NCBI GenBank assembly: GCA_022793795.1 | Contig: JAAWDM010000046.1 | Span: 1 to 64,000 of the forward strand | Source: Bacillota bacterium | GTDB taxonomy: Bacteria > Bacillota > Clostridia > Peptostreptococcales > Anaerovoracaceae | Direction: 5' to 3' | Length of the DNA: 64,000 bases | Shown: positions 61,908-64,000 of the stretch, piece by piece | How the letters are laid out: each line of letters starts with the position of its first letter | Position numbering within the stretch: the stretch's first letter is position 1 | Translations under genes and position numbers: made by a program | Notes under the pieces: generated by a model | The model's database searches: none | Told to the model about the DNA's origin: nothing | What the model saw: the letters and a program-made list of their open reading frames with translations, nothing else

Positions 61908-64000
61908 TTACATGGTGGTATATTCGGTTCTGGCGATGATTTCGTCCTGGGTGGTTTTCATCAGGGAGCGGAAATATGCGCTGAAGCCAGATACGCGAAC
62001 CACCAGGTTCCAGTGTTTTTCCGGATGTTCCTGTGCATCCCTCAAGGTTGCTCTATCGATAACATTGAACTGCATTTCCATACCGCCGTTATCAAAGAAA
62101 GTATTGATTAAAGCCCGGAAGGCAGCCTGGTGAGCCTTCTTCTCGAAGAAGGTCGGATTGAACTTCATATCCAGTACCATACCGTTGGTAGCAGCGGACA
62201 TATCTGTCTTTAGTACGGAATTGATAACGGCAGTCGGGCCGTTTACATCCTTGCCCTGTACCGGTGCAGAAGCGTTGGCAAAAGCAGTGGTGGAACGACG
62301 TCCATCAGGCAGGCCACCGGTGAGAAGTCCCATCTTAGCGTGATCCTCTACGGAGTAAAGTCCAAACTGGAATTTGCCGCCTCTCGGGTTTTTGGTACTG
62401 TCGATGAGCTTGGCACAGGCTGCGGTTAAATCGGCCATCATCCAGTCTACGGAATCGTCGTCGTTACCATAGGCAGGACAGTGTTTCACATCGGCCAACA
62501 TATCGTCATAACCTTCAAAATCTACGAAGGCTGCGTCTGCAATCTGTCTTAATGTATATTTTTTATCCTCGAATACCAGCTTGCGGATGACTGCCAAAGA
62601 GTCGATGGCATTGGCCTGACCACAGGCGCTGACGCCGGTATTATTGTATTTGGTGCCGCCGCCTGTAACGTCCTTGCCGCTTTGAATACAGCCTTCCATC
62701 AGGATGGACATATACGGGGTAGGAAAACGCTCTGGTACCATTGGGTCCAGACGGTTGATGCTTTCCATACCAAAGGCTGTGTGCTTGAGAAGTTCATCCT
62801 TATACCAGTTATAGAGCTCGTCAAAGGTTTGGATGGAATCTAAATCTTTGGAAGTATAAGGTTTGATAACGTCTTTAGATACAGAACATCTGCCGTCGTT
62901 AAGCATTAGTTCCAGAACTTTAGGCCAGTTGATACGCAATACTTCTGTCTTTGCGTACTCCTTGCCTGGACAGGTCATTTCCACACAACCAATCATAGCA
63001 TAATCATGGGCATCCTCATCAGAGTGTCCCATTTTCTTTTTGGCAGGGATACACATCTTGTCGTTGAAGAAGGCAGGGAAGCCTGTACCTGTACGGACAG
63101 TGGCAAGGGCTTCTTCCCAAAGTTCATCGGACATGGAATCGTCGTATCTCATGCAGAGAATCGGCTGGTCAAACATTAACAGGCGAGTGGCCTGCAAACA
63201 AATAAAAGTTAAATCGTTTTCCTGATATACGCCGTTAACATCCAGGCCGCCGATAGTCACATTCTGATAGGAATGAAGGTTGGCGCTGAACTTAATCCAA
63301 AGGGCCTGAATCAAATCGCTGGCTCCGGCATAATCCATAACGCCTGCAGCTTTATCCTTTTCATAGAACGGAAGGAGATACTGGTCGAGACGGGCAGGGG
63401 ATTCGGAAGCCGGTACGTTTTCCGCTAAAACCAACTCGTGAGCAAACCACAGGAGTTGAACTGCCTCAAAAAAGTTGGTAGCAGGGCCTTCTGCAATCTG
63501 ACTGCAGGCAGAAGCAATGCGCTCCATCTGGGCCTTCCATTTAGGATTGGCAGTTTCCTCTGCTCTTTGGCGAGCCAAGGCTTCATAACGATGAATGTAA
63601 TCGATGGCTGCCTGGCAGACGATACGCATAGCCCGGATAAACTGGGTCTGCTTTTCGTCAGCAGTTTTCAGCGCCTCGTCACATTCCTTGAGGATACCGC
63701 CATAGCCTTTGGTTAGAACTCTGACGTAACCTGGTACGATATGACCGCTTTCCCAGTGTTTAAACAACCAGTTGTTTACGGCTACTGCAAATCGGTTCAC
63801 TTCGTCATATTCTTTAGAACCCTCTGCATTACCATAGAATTCATTACATACAGTAGCCTCGTCGAAAGGGTCCACATAAATTGGCGGACGGTACTGAGGA
63901 TCGAAATCCTCCGGACAAGTAATGGGCAGCGTAGTGTTATATGTATATCTGTAAGCATTACCTGCAAGCAGATCATATTCGTTAATTAAGATTTTCTTTT
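61908..64000 (-). CDS. glycyl radical enzyme 3, N-terminus beyond the window
   Basis: The frame stays open through 64000, so the true start lies outside; about 696 of an expected 780-850 residues are visible. The active-site loop is IGCVEMTCPGKEY, with Cys and Glu as in eliminases and decarboxylases. The radical glycine lies in VRVSGFSAYF near the C-terminus. It is clearly different from GRE 1 and GRE 2 (GKEYAKTEVLRINW after the active site). No activase is visible beside it on this side. Substrate unknown; a terminator follows. Confidence 0.88.
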   Translation of the reverse strand, partial: KKILINEYDLLAGNAYRYTYNTTLPITCPEDFDPQYRPPIYVDPFDEATVCNEFYGNAEGSKEYDEVNRFAVAVNNWLFKHWESGHIVPGYVRVLTKGYGGILKECDEALKTADEKQTQFIRAMRIVCQAAIDYIHRYEALARQRAEETANPKWKAQMERIASACSQIAEGPATNFFEAVQLLWFAHELVLAENVPASESPARLDQYLLPFYEKDKAAGVMDYAGASDLIQALWIKFSANLHSYQNVTIGGLDVNGVYQENDLTFICLQATRLLMFDQPILCMRYDDSMSDELWEEALATVRTGTGFPAFFNDKMCIPAKKKMGHSDEDAHDYAMIGCVEMTCPGKEYAKTEVLRINWPKVLELMLNDGRCSVSKDVIKPYTSKDLDSIQTFDELYNWYKDELLKHTAFGMESINRLDPMVPERFPTPYMSILMEGCIQSGKDVTGGGTKYNNTGVSACGQANAIDSLAVIRKLVFEDKKYTLRQIADAAFVDFEGYDDMLADVKHCPAYGNDDDSVDWMMADLTAACAKLIDSTKNPRGGKFQFGLYSVEDHAKMGLLTGGLPDGRRSTTAFANASAPVQGKDVNGPTAVINSVLKTDMSAATNGMVLDMKFNPTFFEKKAHQAAFRALINTFFDNGGMEMQFNVIDRATLRDAQEHPEKHWNLVVRVSGFSAYFRSLMKTTQDEIIARTEYTTM

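Noticed and set aside
1-64000. tRNA, rRNA, IS transposase or phage genes
   Set aside because: Reading both strands, I saw no T-loop/cloverleaf pattern, no rRNA segments and no transposase or phage structural motifs.

Overview
The window looks like a chromosome segment of a low-to-mid GC, amino-acid-fermenting anaerobic Firmicute, most likely a class Clostridia member of the Anaerovoracaceae/Family XIII type. This rests on gene content: oxygen-sensitive glycyl radical enzymes, B12-dependent ornithine aminomutase, a butyrate-type CoA-transferase, a flavodiiron protein, strong GGAGG ribosome sites and sigma-54 control of amino-acid catabolism. The taxonomic placement is inference. No rRNA, tRNA, IS element, phage or CRISPR array was recognised.

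Layout. 0.5-1.9 kb: a CoA-transferase. 2.3-2.8 kb: a membrane-anchored Xre regulator. 3.0-13.7 kb: a sigma-54 activator followed by a -24/-12 promoter and a nine-gene operon (pentein guanidino-group hydrolase, five-gene peptide-type ABC importer, two NodB-fold hydrolases, Asp/hydantoin-type racemase); I know of no described pathway with this composition. 13.9-22 kb: housekeeping and signalling genes (PepSY protein with an in-frame amber codon, methyltransferase, ECF sigma/anti-sigma pair, thioredoxin and two-component system, frameshifted papain-like protease). 22-27 kb: RND and MATE exporters. 27.4-42.6 kb: a hydroxyproline/2-amino-4-ketopentanoate module (sigma-54 activator, proline-racemase-family epimerase, OrtAB thiolase, two sodium symporters with small subunits, two glycyl radical enzymes, an SDR and one activase) with four -24/-12 promoters. 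42.6-47.9 kb: RNase HI, WalJ, RlmH, a DUF1015/ArsR operon with tandem repeated promoters, and a broken HTH gene. 48-59.6 kb: a third sigma-54 activator and the ornithine pathway (ord, oraS, oraE, a thioesterase, a GlmL-like reactivase, orr, a YjiH-like permease). 59.8-64 kb: a flavodiiron-flavin reductase-rubredoxin fusion and a third, edge-truncated glycyl radical enzyme.

How it fits together. The ornithine pathway (Orr, OraSE, Ord) makes 2-amino-4-ketopentanoate. The enzyme that cleaves this intermediate to acetyl-CoA and alanine (OrtAB) is encoded 20 kb away in the hydroxyproline module, whose ring-opening glycyl radical chemistry would make the same intermediate, so the two fermentations appear to share OrtAB. 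Three catabolic modules each have their own PAS-AAA-Fis activator and sigma-54 promoters, and for each a candidate activator-binding palindrome can be seen.

Cautions. Three genes (papain-like protease, SSS symporter, HTH regulator) are each broken by one missing base, two of them in homopolymer runs. These may be phase-variable tracts, slippage sites, real decay or sequencing errors; sequence alone cannot decide.
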